DNA of 64,000 nucleotides from Flavobacteriales bacterium (GTDB lineage Bacteria; Bacteroidota; Bacteroidia; Flavobacteriales_D; Parvicellaceae): NCBI GenBank assembly GCA_020631555.1, contig JAHDGY010000007.1, positions 1 to 64,000 of the forward strand, read 5' to 3'. Shown piece by piece: positions 44,594 to 54,263 of this stretch (position 1 is its first letter; each line of letters starts with the position of its first letter). The notes under the pieces were generated by a model. It saw only the letters and a program-made list of their open reading frames with translations, ran no database searches and was not told where the DNA came from. The position numbers and the translations under genes were made by a program.

Positions 44594-45766
44594 ATGGAAA
44601 AGTTGTCGATTTATTTTGAGCCCTTAAATATTGAGCAAGGGCTTATTGATGAGTCACCGGATGCTAAGCCGTTGAAATCGCATACTGTATTCAACACAGG
44701 AGTTTTTCCTGATTTAAGGGATGCCGAGATTGTGGTTTTTGGAGTCGAAGAGGGACGAGGGAACCCAGAACATTCTCTAGAGTATGGTGTAAACAAAATT
44801 AGGGATCAGTTCTATCGCCTATTTCCAAAAGAATGGCCTGATTTAAGGCTTGTGGATCTGGGTAATATAAAGCCTGGCTTAGAGAAGAATGATACTTATC
44901 ATGCGGTGACCGAAGTTGTATCCGAATTAGTGAAGATCGGTAAGTTGCCCATAATTTTAGGCGGTGAACAGGATATTGCTTACGCTAGTTATTTGGCCTA
45001 TGAAAAGCTCGAACAAACAGTAAATTTAGTTTCGATAGATGCTAAACTTGATATTGGAGATTCGGAGGGAGATATCAACTGTTTCAATTATATAAGCAAG
45101 ATATTAATGCATCAACCTAACTATCTGTTTAATTACAGTAATTTGGGGCATCAAACTTATTTAACTAATCCGAAGTATATTGAATTGATGCGTGAACTTT
45201 TTTTCGATTGCTTACGGGTTGGTGAGATTCAAGCAGATATTTCTTTGGCGGAGCCTGTATTGCGTAATGCAGATTTATTGAGCGTTGATCTAGGTGTGTT
45301 GCGGTCGTCTGAATTTAGTTCAAGTTTTGATGTTGGACCGAACGGCTTGTATGGTCCTGAGCTATGTCAGTTGATGTTTTATGCTGGAATGAGTGACAAG
45401 TTAACGTCTATTGGAATTTTCGGTTACATCAGTTCTTATGATCAGAGAAATATTGATGCAAAGTTGATTGCCCAGGCGTTATGGTGCTTCTTGGATGGTT
45501 ACTATAATAGGCGAGAGGATTATCCTGTTGGAGATAAAAAGGATTACACGCGCTTTCAGGTGGTATTAACTGATATTGATCATGAAGTTGCATTTTACAA
45601 AAGTCCGCGTTCAGGCCGTTGGTGGCTCGAAGTGCCATATCCGGCAAATAAGCGTGTTATGTTTGAGCGGCATCATTTGGTTCCTTGCTCTTATGATGTT
45701 TATGAGCAAGCAACCCGAAATGAGGTTCCAGATTTGTGGTGGCGAACGTATCAAAAATTATCGTGA
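44594..45766 (+). CDS. arginase/formimidoylglutamase-fold protein lacking metal ligands
   Basis: A 390-residue protein of the ureohydrolase fold, but the three metal motifs are degenerate. GGDH is GGEQD (His to Gln), DAHxD is DAKLD (His to Lys), and SxDxD is SVDLG (second Asp to Gly). Three of six ligands of the two-manganese site are therefore lost, and the protein should not hydrolyse arginine or formiminoglutamate. It is about 80 residues longer than arginase, with a conserved-looking C-terminal block (RWWLEVPYPANK). It lies between topA and the porP-gldKLMN locus, so a structural or regulatory role in gliding or type IX secretion is possible. Confidence 0.75.
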   Translation: MEKLSIYFEPLNIEQGLIDESPDAKPLKSHTVFNTGVFPDLRDAEIVVFGVEEGRGNPEHSLEYGVNKIRDQFYRLFPKEWPDLRLVDLGNIKPGLEKNDTYHAVTEVVSELVKIGKLPIILGGEQDIAYASYLAYEKLEQTVNLVSIDAKLDIGDSEGDINCFNYISKILMHQPNYLFNYSNLGHQTYLTNPKYIELMRELFFDCLRVGEIQADISLAEPVLRNADLLSVDLGVLRSSEFSSSFDVGPNGLYGPELCQLMFYAGMSDKLTSIGIFGYISSYDQRNIDAKLIAQALWCFLDGYYNRREDYPVGDKKDYTRFQVVLTDIDHEVAFYKSPRSGRWWLEVPYPANKRVMFERHHLVPCSYDVYEQATRNEVPDLWWRTYQKLS

Positions 45767-46044
45767 TCGAATGCAAGTAGTATTTATGGATTAACGGTTT
45801 GTATAAAAATTAACGTTATGACACTTTTACGTTTCGTTGAGTAATTCAGTTGCTAGACGTAAGGTCAGGTGGCTTTTTTCTTTATGACTTGATACATTAC
45901 AAGGCAACTTTCGTCCGTTTTGTTCGTCTATTTTGGATTTCGAAAACCGTTCAAAGTTTTGAATGTTGGGTTTTTTGCCTATTTTAGTGGCTTTGTAACT
46001 TTTCGCAAGATGAGCGAATTGTACTAAAATAACAGAAAAGACGA

Positions 46045-46983
46045 ATGAGGAAACTTGTAATTGCGATAGGCGTTTTCGTTACTTCACTGTCTTGCTTTGC
46101 CCAGCAAGATATTCAATTTACGCACTTTATGTACGACAGATTGTCGTTCAACCCAGGCTTCGCTGGTTTAAGCGGTGGGATTTGTGGAACATTAATTTAC
46201 CGGAATCAGTGGATGGGGTTTCCCGATGCACCAACCACCGGGTTGCTTAATGTTCATGCGCCCATCAGGAAGATTAAGGGAGGCTTAGGTCTTACTTACT
46301 ATAATGATCAATTAGGTCAAGAAGACAATAATGTTATTCGACTTGCGTATTCTTATCATGTGCGCAATGTCGGTAATGGTACATTAGGTATTGGAGCTTC
46401 AGCAGGAATAATTAACAAGCAGCAAGGGGCTGATTGGATACCGCCTGATGGGGTAGGTTCAATCACAACTGATGATGCAATCAATGGAACAAAGGTTAGT
46501 GTAACGGCACCAGACTTCAGTTTAGGTCTTTACTATAAAGCACCTAATTTATATCTTGGCTTGTCTGCTGTGCATTTGTCTCAAGCAGAATTGGAGGATT
46601 TGAATTTTCAAACAAGGATGCATTATTACGTGATGGCAGGTTATGACCATATATTGAATAACGCTGATTTTACGATTCGACCATCTGTTTTAGCGAAATC
46701 CGATGGGGTTTCTACTCAGATTGATGTAAATTTAAATTTATTGTATAAAAGAATGCTTTGGGCAGGAGTAACGTATAGATTGCAAGATGCAATTGCTCCA
46801 ATGGTTGGTTACCAAACGAAACTTTCATCAGGTTCGGTAATCAAGTTTGGTGCTTCTTATGATGTTACAACGTCCAGAGTTAAGGACTATAGTAACGGTA
46901 CGGTTGAGGTTTTCTTCAACTACTGTCACTATATTGATATGAACCCACCCGTACAAAAGGCGAAAAATCCGAGGTTTTTGTAG
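46045..46983 (+). CDS. PorP/SprF-family type IX secretion outer-membrane protein
   Basis: A 312-residue beta-barrel with a cleaved signal peptide (VIAIGVFVTSLSCFAQ) and the family beginning QQDIQFTHFMYDRLSFNPGF. Glycine-rich amphipathic strands follow to the end. PorP/SprF proteins sit in the outer membrane with the type IX secretion system, and some are needed to deliver particular adhesins. It lies 112 bases before gldK, the conserved Bacteroidota arrangement. Which paralogue it is (PorP or SprF) cannot be settled from one sequence. The 278 bases upstream show no gene and no clear promoter match. Confidence 0.88.
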   Translation: MRKLVIAIGVFVTSLSCFAQQDIQFTHFMYDRLSFNPGFAGLSGGICGTLIYRNQWMGFPDAPTTGLLNVHAPIRKIKGGLGLTYYNDQLGQEDNNVIRLAYSYHVRNVGNGTLGIGASAGIINKQQGADWIPPDGVGSITTDDAINGTKVSVTAPDFSLGLYYKAPNLYLGLSAVHLSQAELEDLNFQTRMHYYVMAGYDHILNNADFTIRPSVLAKSDGVSTQIDVNLNLLYKRMLWAGVTYRLQDAIAPMVGYQTKLSSGSVIKFGASYDVTTSRVKDYSNGTVEVFFNYCHYIDMNPPVQKAKNPRFL

Positions 46984-47095
46984 AAAAACGAATGTCTCTG
47001 TGAAACCTTTAAGGGTGTAATTCGTTATTCGCAGGTCAGTATATTACTACTGATTTCTGGATTTGAAGGGTTGGAGAGTATTAAAACAAGGTAGC

Positions 47096-48577
47096 ATGAA
47101 AAAGTTGTTGTTTTCGGTAATTGTACTTGGTTTTTTGGCTAGTTGCGGAGGAGGTGAAAGTGGAGAACTAGTAGGAGTCCAAGGGAGAAGAGTTTGGTAT
47201 GTTCCGCAACCTTACGGTATGCTGTATATTCCTGCTGGTAGTTATAACATGGGGCAAAGTGACCAGGATGTTCCTTTTGCGCACACCACAAGATCTAAAA
47301 CTGTTTCGGTTTTCGCATTCCATATGGATGAGACGGAAATTACGAACAACGAATACCGTCAATTTGTTTATTATGTCAGGGACTCTATTGCAAGGAAGAT
47401 TTTAGGGGAGGAATTTCCTGACGAATTTTTGACTCCTACTTTGGATGATGATTTAGAGGAACGGGATCAAGAAGATTGGAATCTGAACTGGCAAACAAGA
47501 TTCTATTATGATGATCCAACTTATTCGCCTTTGTTGGCTCAAATGTACTATCCTGAGCACGAGCGTATTTACAGGGAAAAGGAAATTGATGTACGAAAAT
47601 TGATGTATGACTATTATTGGGTTGATTACAAGGAGGCAGCTGTGAAGGGGCGTCCTCTTGTTAAGAAGCTATCCAATTCTGAGGCCGCTGATGATGAGGA
47701 GCACAGAAAGAAAATGAAAAGTCCGGATCAACCATTTCCAATGGATGAGGGAATTCCAAGGGGACAGGATTTGGATTTGGGATATAGGAATAGCAAAGGT
47801 CAGAATAATGCTATTCGTGGACATGAGGACAGGTCTCGTTTCGTAATTCATGAGGTTATCAACGTTTATCCTGATACGTTGTGCTGGGTAAGAGATTTTT
47901 CGTACTCATACAATGAGCCGCAATCCAAAATGTATTTTTGGCATCCAGCTTATGATGATTATCCAGTTGTCGGTGTGACCTGGCAGCAAGCAAACGCGTT
48001 TTGTGTTTGGCGGACAAGACTTTTTAACGGTTGGAGAAAAAGTGTAGGCGAAGCAGCGGTACAAGACTTTAGATTGCCCACTGAGGCGGATTGGGAGTAT
48101 GCAGCTAGAGGTGGACTAGACTTAAACCCATATCCATGGGGGGGACCGTACATTCGAAATCGAATGGGATGTTTCTTAGGTAATTTTAAACCAATGAGAG
48201 GGAGGTATATGGAAGACGGCGGTTTTTACACTGTAAAGGCTAACTCTTATCACCCTAACGACTACGGTCTGTATTGTATGGCAGGAAATGTTGCGGAGTG
48301 GACAAGTACTGCTTATGATGAGTCTATGTATGAGTTCTCACATGATTTAAATCCTGATTATCAATACAATGCTTTGGATCACGACCCCCCATCCATGAAA
48401 AGAAAAGTTATTCGTGGAGGATCTTGGAAGGACATTGGATATTATCTCCAGTGTGGAACACGGACTTATGAGTATCAAGACACCAGCAAGTCTTACGTTG
48501 GTTACAGATGCGTAATGACTTTCCTTGGAAGAGGAGCCGTTAACATGACGGATGAAAATAATACTACAGGTATTTAA
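47096..48577 (+). CDS. gldK: gliding/type IX secretion lipoprotein GldK (PorK)
   Basis: About 493 residues. A lipoprotein signal peptide with lipobox GFLASC, then a formylglycine-generating-enzyme-like (FGE-sulfatase) domain with VSVFAFHMDETEITNNEYRQF, QDFRLPTEADWEYAARGG and VIRGGSWKD. GldK forms the periplasmic ring with GldN under the outer membrane. ATG at 47096 gives the signal peptide; the frame is open to 47063. First of the four-gene gld operon. Confidence 0.95.
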   Translation: MKKLLFSVIVLGFLASCGGGESGELVGVQGRRVWYVPQPYGMLYIPAGSYNMGQSDQDVPFAHTTRSKTVSVFAFHMDETEITNNEYRQFVYYVRDSIARKILGEEFPDEFLTPTLDDDLEERDQEDWNLNWQTRFYYDDPTYSPLLAQMYYPEHERIYREKEIDVRKLMYDYYWVDYKEAAVKGRPLVKKLSNSEAADDEEHRKKMKSPDQPFPMDEGIPRGQDLDLGYRNSKGQNNAIRGHEDRSRFVIHEVINVYPDTLCWVRDFSYSYNEPQSKMYFWHPAYDDYPVVGVTWQQANAFCVWRTRLFNGWRKSVGEAAVQDFRLPTEADWEYAARGGLDLNPYPWGGPYIRNRMGCFLGNFKPMRGRYMEDGGFYTVKANSYHPNDYGLYCMAGNVAEWTSTAYDESMYEFSHDLNPDYQYNALDHDPPSMKRKVIRGGSWKDIGYYLQCGTRTYEYQDTSKSYVGYRCVMTFLGRGAVNMTDENNTTGI

Positions 48578-48635
48578 ATTGTAATCCAATTTTTAGCAAA
48601 ATCACACTTATCAGATAATCTTAATAAAAAAGCAC

Positions 48636-49463
48636 ATGAGTTCAGGAAATGATTTTTTCGCGAGTAAGAAATTCAAGAACATAATGAAGTTCGTTTACGG
48701 TTGGGGAGGCGCAATCGTTATTATCGGGGCTTTATTTAAAATCCTTCACCTTAAGGGGGCGGATGTAATGCTTATTGTTGGTTTGTTAACAGAAGCTTTT
48801 ATATTCTTTATTTCGGCTTTTGAACCTCTTCATGAAGATCCGGATTGGACTTTGGTTTACCCAGAACTTGCGTTAGTGCACTCGGAATTGGACGATCATG
48901 TTTCACTGCCTGATCCAGGACAAGATGCAGCTTCTGGCTCGGTTACAGAACAACTGGATAATATGTTGATGGAGGCTAAAATTGAGCCGGAACTAATAGA
49001 GAGTTTAGGCCAGGGACTGAGGAATTTGAGTGATAGCGCGAAAAAGATGAATGGTATGAGCGAGGCTAGTGCAGCGACTGACGAGTATATAGAAAATTTG
49101 AAAGGAGCATCATCTACTGTAGGTAAATTGTCTGATGCTTACGAAAGTGCATCTAGTTCCTTAATTCAACTTACTGAGGGCGAATCGGAAGGCGAAAGAT
49201 TCAGTGATCAGATGCAAAAGGTCTCTGGGAATCTTGCAGCGCTGAATAACGTTTACGAAATGCAGTTGAAAGGGTCTCGTGAGCATTTGGAGTCAACTGA
49301 AAAGATGTACGCAGGGATTAATGAGTTGATGACTAATTTGCATGATTCAATAGATGATACTAGAAATTACAAACAAACTATTGGTGAGTTGAGTAGAAAC
49401 CTTTCGGCTTTGAATACCGTGTATGGTAATATGCTAGGGGCAATGAGAGCGAATAACGCGTAA
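48636..49463 (+). CDS. gldL: gliding motor protein GldL (PorL)
   Basis: A 275-residue inner-membrane protein with two N-terminal helices (GWGGAIVIIGALFKILHL and ADVMLIVGLLTEAFIFFISAF) and a long cytoplasmic, mostly coiled-coil C-terminal part. The glutamate in the second helix (LLTEAF) is the position known to be needed for proton-driven rotation. GldL forms the stator ring around the GldM dimer. Confidence 0.95.
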   Translation: MSSGNDFFASKKFKNIMKFVYGWGGAIVIIGALFKILHLKGADVMLIVGLLTEAFIFFISAFEPLHEDPDWTLVYPELALVHSELDDHVSLPDPGQDAASGSVTEQLDNMLMEAKIEPELIESLGQGLRNLSDSAKKMNGMSEASAATDEYIENLKGASSTVGKLSDAYESASSSLIQLTEGESEGERFSDQMQKVSGNLAALNNVYEMQLKGSREHLESTEKMYAGINELMTNLHDSIDDTRNYKQTIGELSRNLSALNTVYGNMLGAMRANNA

Positions 49464-49495
49464 TTGAATTTGTTTAACGCTTAACAGTAATTATC

Positions 49496-51280
49496 ATGGG
49501 TGGAGGTAAAGAAACCCCAAGACAGAAAATGATTGGTCTTATGTACTTGGTACTTATGGCCATGCTAGCAATGAACGTATCTAAAGAGATTATCAATGCG
49601 TTCGTGACTCTTAATTCGAAGTTTGAAAGAAATAGTTCTTTAACACTAAATAATAACGAGGACATCTATGGTGTTTTTGGAAAGCAGATTGCTAGTCTAA
49701 GGGCTCAGAAGGCTCCTCAGGCAGAACTTGATAAAATTGAAGAGCTTCAGAGCAAGGCTTTAAAAGTCAGGAACTGGAGTAGGCTTTTGGCTAATTTTTA
49801 TGTTTCAGAGGCTGCGGCGATGATTAATCAGTCGGATCCTGAAGCGCAAAATCCGTTTTATAATAAGTTTGGTCCTGAAGGGCAAGAGTATTACGGACTT
49901 GCTGAAATGATGGACCTAAAGAAAAAGGACGATTATGATACGCCTACTCGATTGTTTGTTGGTGGAGACTTTTCAAATATTGAAAGTAGAGGTAAAGCTT
50001 TAGTCGATAGTTTAACTGGGTTTCGTAATAGAATTTGCCAATTTATAGGCAACTGGACGGATGAAAGGGGGCAAACTTATGCGTTTGATCCTGCGCAGAT
50101 AGAAGAACCTAAGAATGTCGAGGATACGGCTTATTTATTGGCACTTGAGGAACAATTGAAAACGGTGAAGGAAACGGAAAGAGCAGCGGTGAAGCAAATA
50201 TGGAAGTTATTGACCGTTCCGTTGGAAGTGGAGAATCACGGAAAAAAATATCCATGGATTGCAGGTCAGTTTGATCATGCTCCCTTGGTTGCAGCGGCAT
50301 GTGTATTTACTTCTTTGAAAGGCGACGTTTTTCAAGCTGAAGCATTAGCCTCAAATGTTATTGCGGGTAGGTCAAAGGTGGAGACTTTTAATTTCAACAA
50401 AATAGAACCACTTGCTTTTGCTTCAACAGGATATATTAACAGTGGCGATAGTCTCAAATTGTCCGTTATGATTGCCGCATATGATTCGACTGAGAAGATG
50501 AAGCTTCGCTATAGGGTTGATGACACTTCTGGAAAGGAAGATCCAGTTGCTTTTGAGGGACAAGCTGGTCAGAAATTAGTACTTTCTGGATCGCCAGGTG
50601 AACACTATGTTACAGGGGAAATAGCAGTACGAGAGAAAGGGCAGGAGAAGTGGAAGCCATGGCAATTTAAATATTCCGTTGGAGAACCAAATGCCGCTGT
50701 GTCTCCGGCTGATTTATTGGTTCTGTATCGCGGGTGGAAGAATAAGATAAAGGTATCCGCTGCTGGATATGACCCGTCTAAAGTAAAGGTGTCTTGTAAA
50801 GGTTGTAAGATTTCTTCTAAACCTGATAAAGGTGGTAACTACATTGCTACTGTCAGTGGATCTGGGAAAAAAGCGACAATTAAGGTATCAGCCCAAGATG
50901 ATAAGGGTAAAAATGTAGATGTAGCTTCCGAAGAGTTTAGAATTTTCCCATTACCTACTCCAAAGCCTTATATGGCTAATCAAAGCTATGACAGAACAGT
51001 TATTAAGGCGGCTGAGTTGAAAAGAGCTACTAAGTTATTGGCAAAATTGGATAACTCGCCGCTTAACGTGAAATATGACGTTGTAAGTTTTGAAATGCTG
51101 GTTGTAAAGAATGGTAAGGTTATTACTATGAAGACAAAGGGTGAAAAGCTTAGTGGTGAAATGAAAAAGGCTATTAAGAAGCTCAAGAAAGGTGGGCGAG
51201 TTACTTTCCAAAATATTGCAGCGAAAGGGCCAGGAGGGAAACCTAAAAAATTGGCACCGCTTGTTTGGAAGTTGATTTAA
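49496..51280 (+). CDS. gldM: gliding motor shaft protein GldM (PorM)
   Basis: A 594-residue protein with a single N-terminal helix (IGLMYLVLMAMLAMNV) and a large periplasmic shaft of four domains reaching to the GldK/GldN ring. It is about 80 residues longer than the Flavobacterium and Porphyromonas proteins (around 515), with the extra length spread through the periplasmic part. A cysteine pair in SCKGCKIS (about residues 431-438) is unusual for a shaft domain and could be a disulfide. Confidence 0.94.
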   Translation: MGGGKETPRQKMIGLMYLVLMAMLAMNVSKEIINAFVTLNSKFERNSSLTLNNNEDIYGVFGKQIASLRAQKAPQAELDKIEELQSKALKVRNWSRLLANFYVSEAAAMINQSDPEAQNPFYNKFGPEGQEYYGLAEMMDLKKKDDYDTPTRLFVGGDFSNIESRGKALVDSLTGFRNRICQFIGNWTDERGQTYAFDPAQIEEPKNVEDTAYLLALEEQLKTVKETERAAVKQIWKLLTVPLEVENHGKKYPWIAGQFDHAPLVAAACVFTSLKGDVFQAEALASNVIAGRSKVETFNFNKIEPLAFASTGYINSGDSLKLSVMIAAYDSTEKMKLRYRVDDTSGKEDPVAFEGQAGQKLVLSGSPGEHYVTGEIAVREKGQEKWKPWQFKYSVGEPNAAVSPADLLVLYRGWKNKIKVSAAGYDPSKVKVSCKGCKISSKPDKGGNYIATVSGSGKKATIKVSAQDDKGKNVDVASEEFRIFPLPTPKPYMANQSYDRTVIKAAELKRATKLLAKLDNSPLNVKYDVVSFEMLVVKNGKVITMKTKGEKLSGEMKKAIKKLKKGGRVTFQNIAAKGPGGKPKKLAPLVWKLI

Positions 51281-51301
51281 AATAATTTAATTTATTAAGG
51301 T

Positions 51302-52231
51302 ATGGGAAAATTAGCATATGGAATAATGGGGCATCTCATTTTGATGACTACGCTGGTACATGGTCAGCTTCCTCATACTGGAATATCTACTGAATCTGGT
51401 GTGTTAGATGGAATTTATGTTCAGGAGCATATCCCGACCAAAAGGGTAATTCCTTATTCTCAATTACGGGAGGCGGATGTGATTTGGTCCAAGAGAATTT
51501 GGCGTACAATAGATTTGAAGGAAAAATTGAACCATCCTTTATATTATCCAGAGGAGCCGGTTTCGGATAGGATGAGTTTATGGGATGTTATTAAGTACGG
51601 AGCGCTGGAAGAAGGTAGTCTTACTGTGTATGACTTGAATGGTGTTGATTTGGATGATCAGTTCAGATTTCCTGTTAAACCAACAAATGGTAACTTGACA
51701 GATCCAACGTATTTAAAAAAACTGAAATCAATGTTTTCGAATGAGGTAGTTGTTCAGAAATTGGATGAGAATGATGAACCAATGTTTGATGAAGATGGTA
51801 ATGAGCTTTATGATACAGTTATGGAAGAGTACGTGTCAACTGACATTATCAGATATGAATTGAAGGAAGACTGGTTCTTTGATAAGCAGAAGTCCGTGAA
51901 GGATGTTCGAATAATAGGAATTTCTCCAGTAGTTTATGCTACAAACGAGAACGGTGACATTTTGGGTACAAAAAATTTATTTTGGTTATATTTCCCCGAG
52001 TGCCGATACGTATTTCAAAACTTCTTTGTTTATAATCGGCAAAATGATGCCAGAAGAATTTCATTTGATGACTTGTTCTGGAAGAGAATGTTTGCAAGCT
52101 ATATCCACAAAGAAACAAACGTCTTTGATAGAACAATCGATACGTATGAAGATGGGGTAAAGGCGCTGTTGGAATCGGAAAGAATAAAAAAGGAAATGTT
52201 TCAAATCGAACATGATTTGTGGCACTTGTAG
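51302..52231 (+). CDS. gldN: gliding/type IX secretion protein GldN (PorN)
   Basis: A 309-residue periplasmic protein with a signal peptide (GIMGHLILMTTLVHGQ). It has the GldN signature region around LREADVIWSKRIWRTIDLKEK, followed by LNHPLYYPEEP and MSLWDVIKYGALEEG. It pairs with GldK in the outer-membrane-associated ring. Last gene of the operon, followed by an intrinsic terminator 19 bases downstream. No gldO duplicate is present. Confidence 0.95.
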   Translation: MGKLAYGIMGHLILMTTLVHGQLPHTGISTESGVLDGIYVQEHIPTKRVIPYSQLREADVIWSKRIWRTIDLKEKLNHPLYYPEEPVSDRMSLWDVIKYGALEEGSLTVYDLNGVDLDDQFRFPVKPTNGNLTDPTYLKKLKSMFSNEVVVQKLDENDEPMFDEDGNELYDTVMEEYVSTDIIRYELKEDWFFDKQKSVKDVRIIGISPVVYATNENGDILGTKNLFWLYFPECRYVFQNFFVYNRQNDARRISFDDLFWKRMFASYIHKETNVFDRTIDTYEDGVKALLESERIKKEMFQIEHDLWHL

Positions 52232-52250
52232 AAATTAATTATGGAATTCT

Positions 52251-52285
52251 AACCCATTCGTTTGACTGCGGATGGGTTTTTTTTT
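52251..52285 (+). terminator. terminator of gldKLMN
   Basis: AACCCATTCG (52251-52260) pairs with CGGATGGGTT (52269-52278), one G-T pair, followed by nine T. It excludes a start of the next gene at 52262. Confidence 0.9.
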
Positions 52286-52297
52286 GCTTCAAAGTTT

Positions 52298-54229
52298 ATG
52301 CTAAGTTTGAATGAGGTCTCACTTTATTTGGGTGGGAATTTACTATTTGAGGAGGTTTCCTATCAAATTAATAGTGGTGATAGGATTGGTTTGGTTGGAA
52401 AGAATGGGGCTGGTAAGTCCTCAATGCTTAAGCTGATTCGAGGAATTCACAATTGCGATAGTGGGAACATTTCTATTAAAAGGGGACTGAATATTGGTTA
52501 TTTACCCCAGACGATAAAGGTTGAGAGTGAGAAAACGCTCATTGATGGTGCGAAGCAGGCTTGTGAAGATATTGTTCAAATCGAGTCTAGAATGGAAGTT
52601 GTAAACCAGGAACTTCAGACGCGAACAGACTATGAGTCTCAAACTTATCTCGATTTAATTTCTGAGTTGGATGAACTTAACACGGCATTTGCGAATTTAG
52701 ATGGATATACATATCAGGAACAAGTAGAGAAGGTGCTGTTAGGATTGGGTTTTGTGCAAGATGATTTTGCGAAACCAATTTCAAGTTTTAGCGGTGGTTG
52801 GAAAATGCGGCTTGAACTTGGTAAATTACTTCTGTTGAGACCTAGTATTTTGTTATTGGATGAGCCGACAAATCACCTGGATATAATGACAATTCAATGG
52901 CTCGAGAAGGTTTTGCTAAGATATTCGGGAGCCATAGTGGTGATCTCTCACGACAGAACGTTTTTGGACAATGTAACAAAGCGAACTATTGAGATCTCTA
53001 ATAAAAGGACGTATGATTATACAATGGCCTATACGAAGTATGTGGATCACCGTAAAGAAGAGCTACGTATATTAAAGGATGCTCAAAAGAATCAAGAGAA
53101 GTTTATTGCACATACAGAACAACTCATTAATACATTTCGGGCAAAAAAGAATAAAGCGGCTTTTGCCCAATCGCTAGTAAAAAAGCTAGAACGTTTAGAT
53201 AAAATAGAGTTCGATGATGCAGAAGAGTCGGGGCTTTTAGTGCGGTTCGTACCGCCAGTTCAATCCGGTAAGGTTGTACTTGAAGCAAAGGGATTGTCTA
53301 TGAAATTTGACCGTACGGTGTTTAAGGGCATAGATACAATAATTCAGCGCGGCGATAAGGTTGGATTACTGGGTGTGAATGGTGCCGGGAAATCTACTTT
53401 TATTAAGTGCATTATGAATGAGTTAATTCACGAAGGAGAGTTAATTCATGGACACAATGTAAGCATTGGATATTTTGCCCAAGATGAGTCTGATAAACTA
53501 GACGAAACTAAAACAGTGTTCGAAACAATTGATGACATTGCAACCGGGGAGGTTAGAACGAAAATTCGGGCGATGTTAGGAGCATTTCTATTTCGGGGAG
53601 ATGATATTGATAAAAAAGTTAAAACTCTTTCAGGTGGGGAAAGAACACGATTGGCACTATGTAAACTGCTCTTAAAGCCATATAACTTTCTTGTATTAGA
53701 TGAACCTACCAACCACCTCGATATGCGATCAAAAGATATATTAAAAGAGGCTCTGGATAATTATGCGGGAACAGTTCTAGTTGTGTCTCACGATCGGCAT
53801 TTTCTTGACGGTTGGATAGATCAGGTGTTTGAATTGCGTGACCAAGGGTTAAAAGTCTATTATGAAGGCGTAACAGAATTTTTAAAACGATCAGGGCAAC
53901 AGTCTATCGAAGAATATCAGAAATTGGGTGAACAACCTAATCAGCAGTTAAACTCAAAAAAGGACTCTAAACAAAAGCACGAATATCAGGATAGAAAGCA
54001 GTTTGAAAAGGCCAAAAAGAAACTTGGTAACAAAATTAAAAAGCTGGAGGATGAAATAAATATTCTGGAGAATCAGACCGAGGAGCTTAATGATAAGTTG
54101 TCTAAGGCTGACTTCACTGACGTTAGTCAGTCGAACTTGCTAATCGAAGAATATAACCTGTGTAAAGAAAAGTTGCAAAAACGATTATCTCAATGGGAAT
54201 TAGCCGTTGAAGAGATGGAAAGCATGTAG
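52298..54229 (+). CDS. ABC-F ATPase (Uup/YheS-like)
   Basis: About 643 residues, soluble, with two ABC cassettes: Walker A GLVGKNGAGKSSML and LLGVNGAGKSTFIK, signatures FSGGWKMRLEL and LSGGERTRLAL, and Walker B ILLLDEPTNHLD and LVLDEPTNHLD. The linker between them and a C-terminal coiled coil (about residues 560-643) are present, so it is of the Uup type. ABC-F proteins act on ribosomes. The start is ATG 52298, because the frame to 52262 overlaps the gldN terminator. Confidence 0.92.
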   Translation: MLSLNEVSLYLGGNLLFEEVSYQINSGDRIGLVGKNGAGKSSMLKLIRGIHNCDSGNISIKRGLNIGYLPQTIKVESEKTLIDGAKQACEDIVQIESRMEVVNQELQTRTDYESQTYLDLISELDELNTAFANLDGYTYQEQVEKVLLGLGFVQDDFAKPISSFSGGWKMRLELGKLLLLRPSILLLDEPTNHLDIMTIQWLEKVLLRYSGAIVVISHDRTFLDNVTKRTIEISNKRTYDYTMAYTKYVDHRKEELRILKDAQKNQEKFIAHTEQLINTFRAKKNKAAFAQSLVKKLERLDKIEFDDAEESGLLVRFVPPVQSGKVVLEAKGLSMKFDRTVFKGIDTIIQRGDKVGLLGVNGAGKSTFIKCIMNELIHEGELIHGHNVSIGYFAQDESDKLDETKTVFETIDDIATGEVRTKIRAMLGAFLFRGDDIDKKVKTLSGGERTRLALCKLLLKPYNFLVLDEPTNHLDMRSKDILKEALDNYAGTVLVVSHDRHFLDGWIDQVFELRDQGLKVYYEGVTEFLKRSGQQSIEEYQKLGEQPNQQLNSKKDSKQKHEYQDRKQFEKAKKKLGNKIKKLEDEINILENQTEELNDKLSKADFTDVSQSNLLIEEYNLCKEKLQKRLSQWELAVEEMESM

Positions 54230-54252
54230 GCAAGCTGTTTCTTGCCTACATG
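54223..54252. terminator. perfect 12-bp hairpin between convergent genes
   Basis: CATGTAGGCAAG (54223-54234) and CTTGCCTACATG (54241-54252) with a six-base loop. It contains the ABC-F stop codon (54227-54229). No T run follows on either strand, so it may act as a bidirectional stop or an mRNA-stabilising stem. Confidence 0.5.
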
Positions 54253-54263
54253 AAATGAGTTTC

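Noticed and set aside
44594-45766. Formimidoylglutamase (hutG) working with hutU at 15782-17797
   Set aside because: Half of the metal ligands are replaced and the genes are 27 kb apart, so a histidine-degradation role is not supported.
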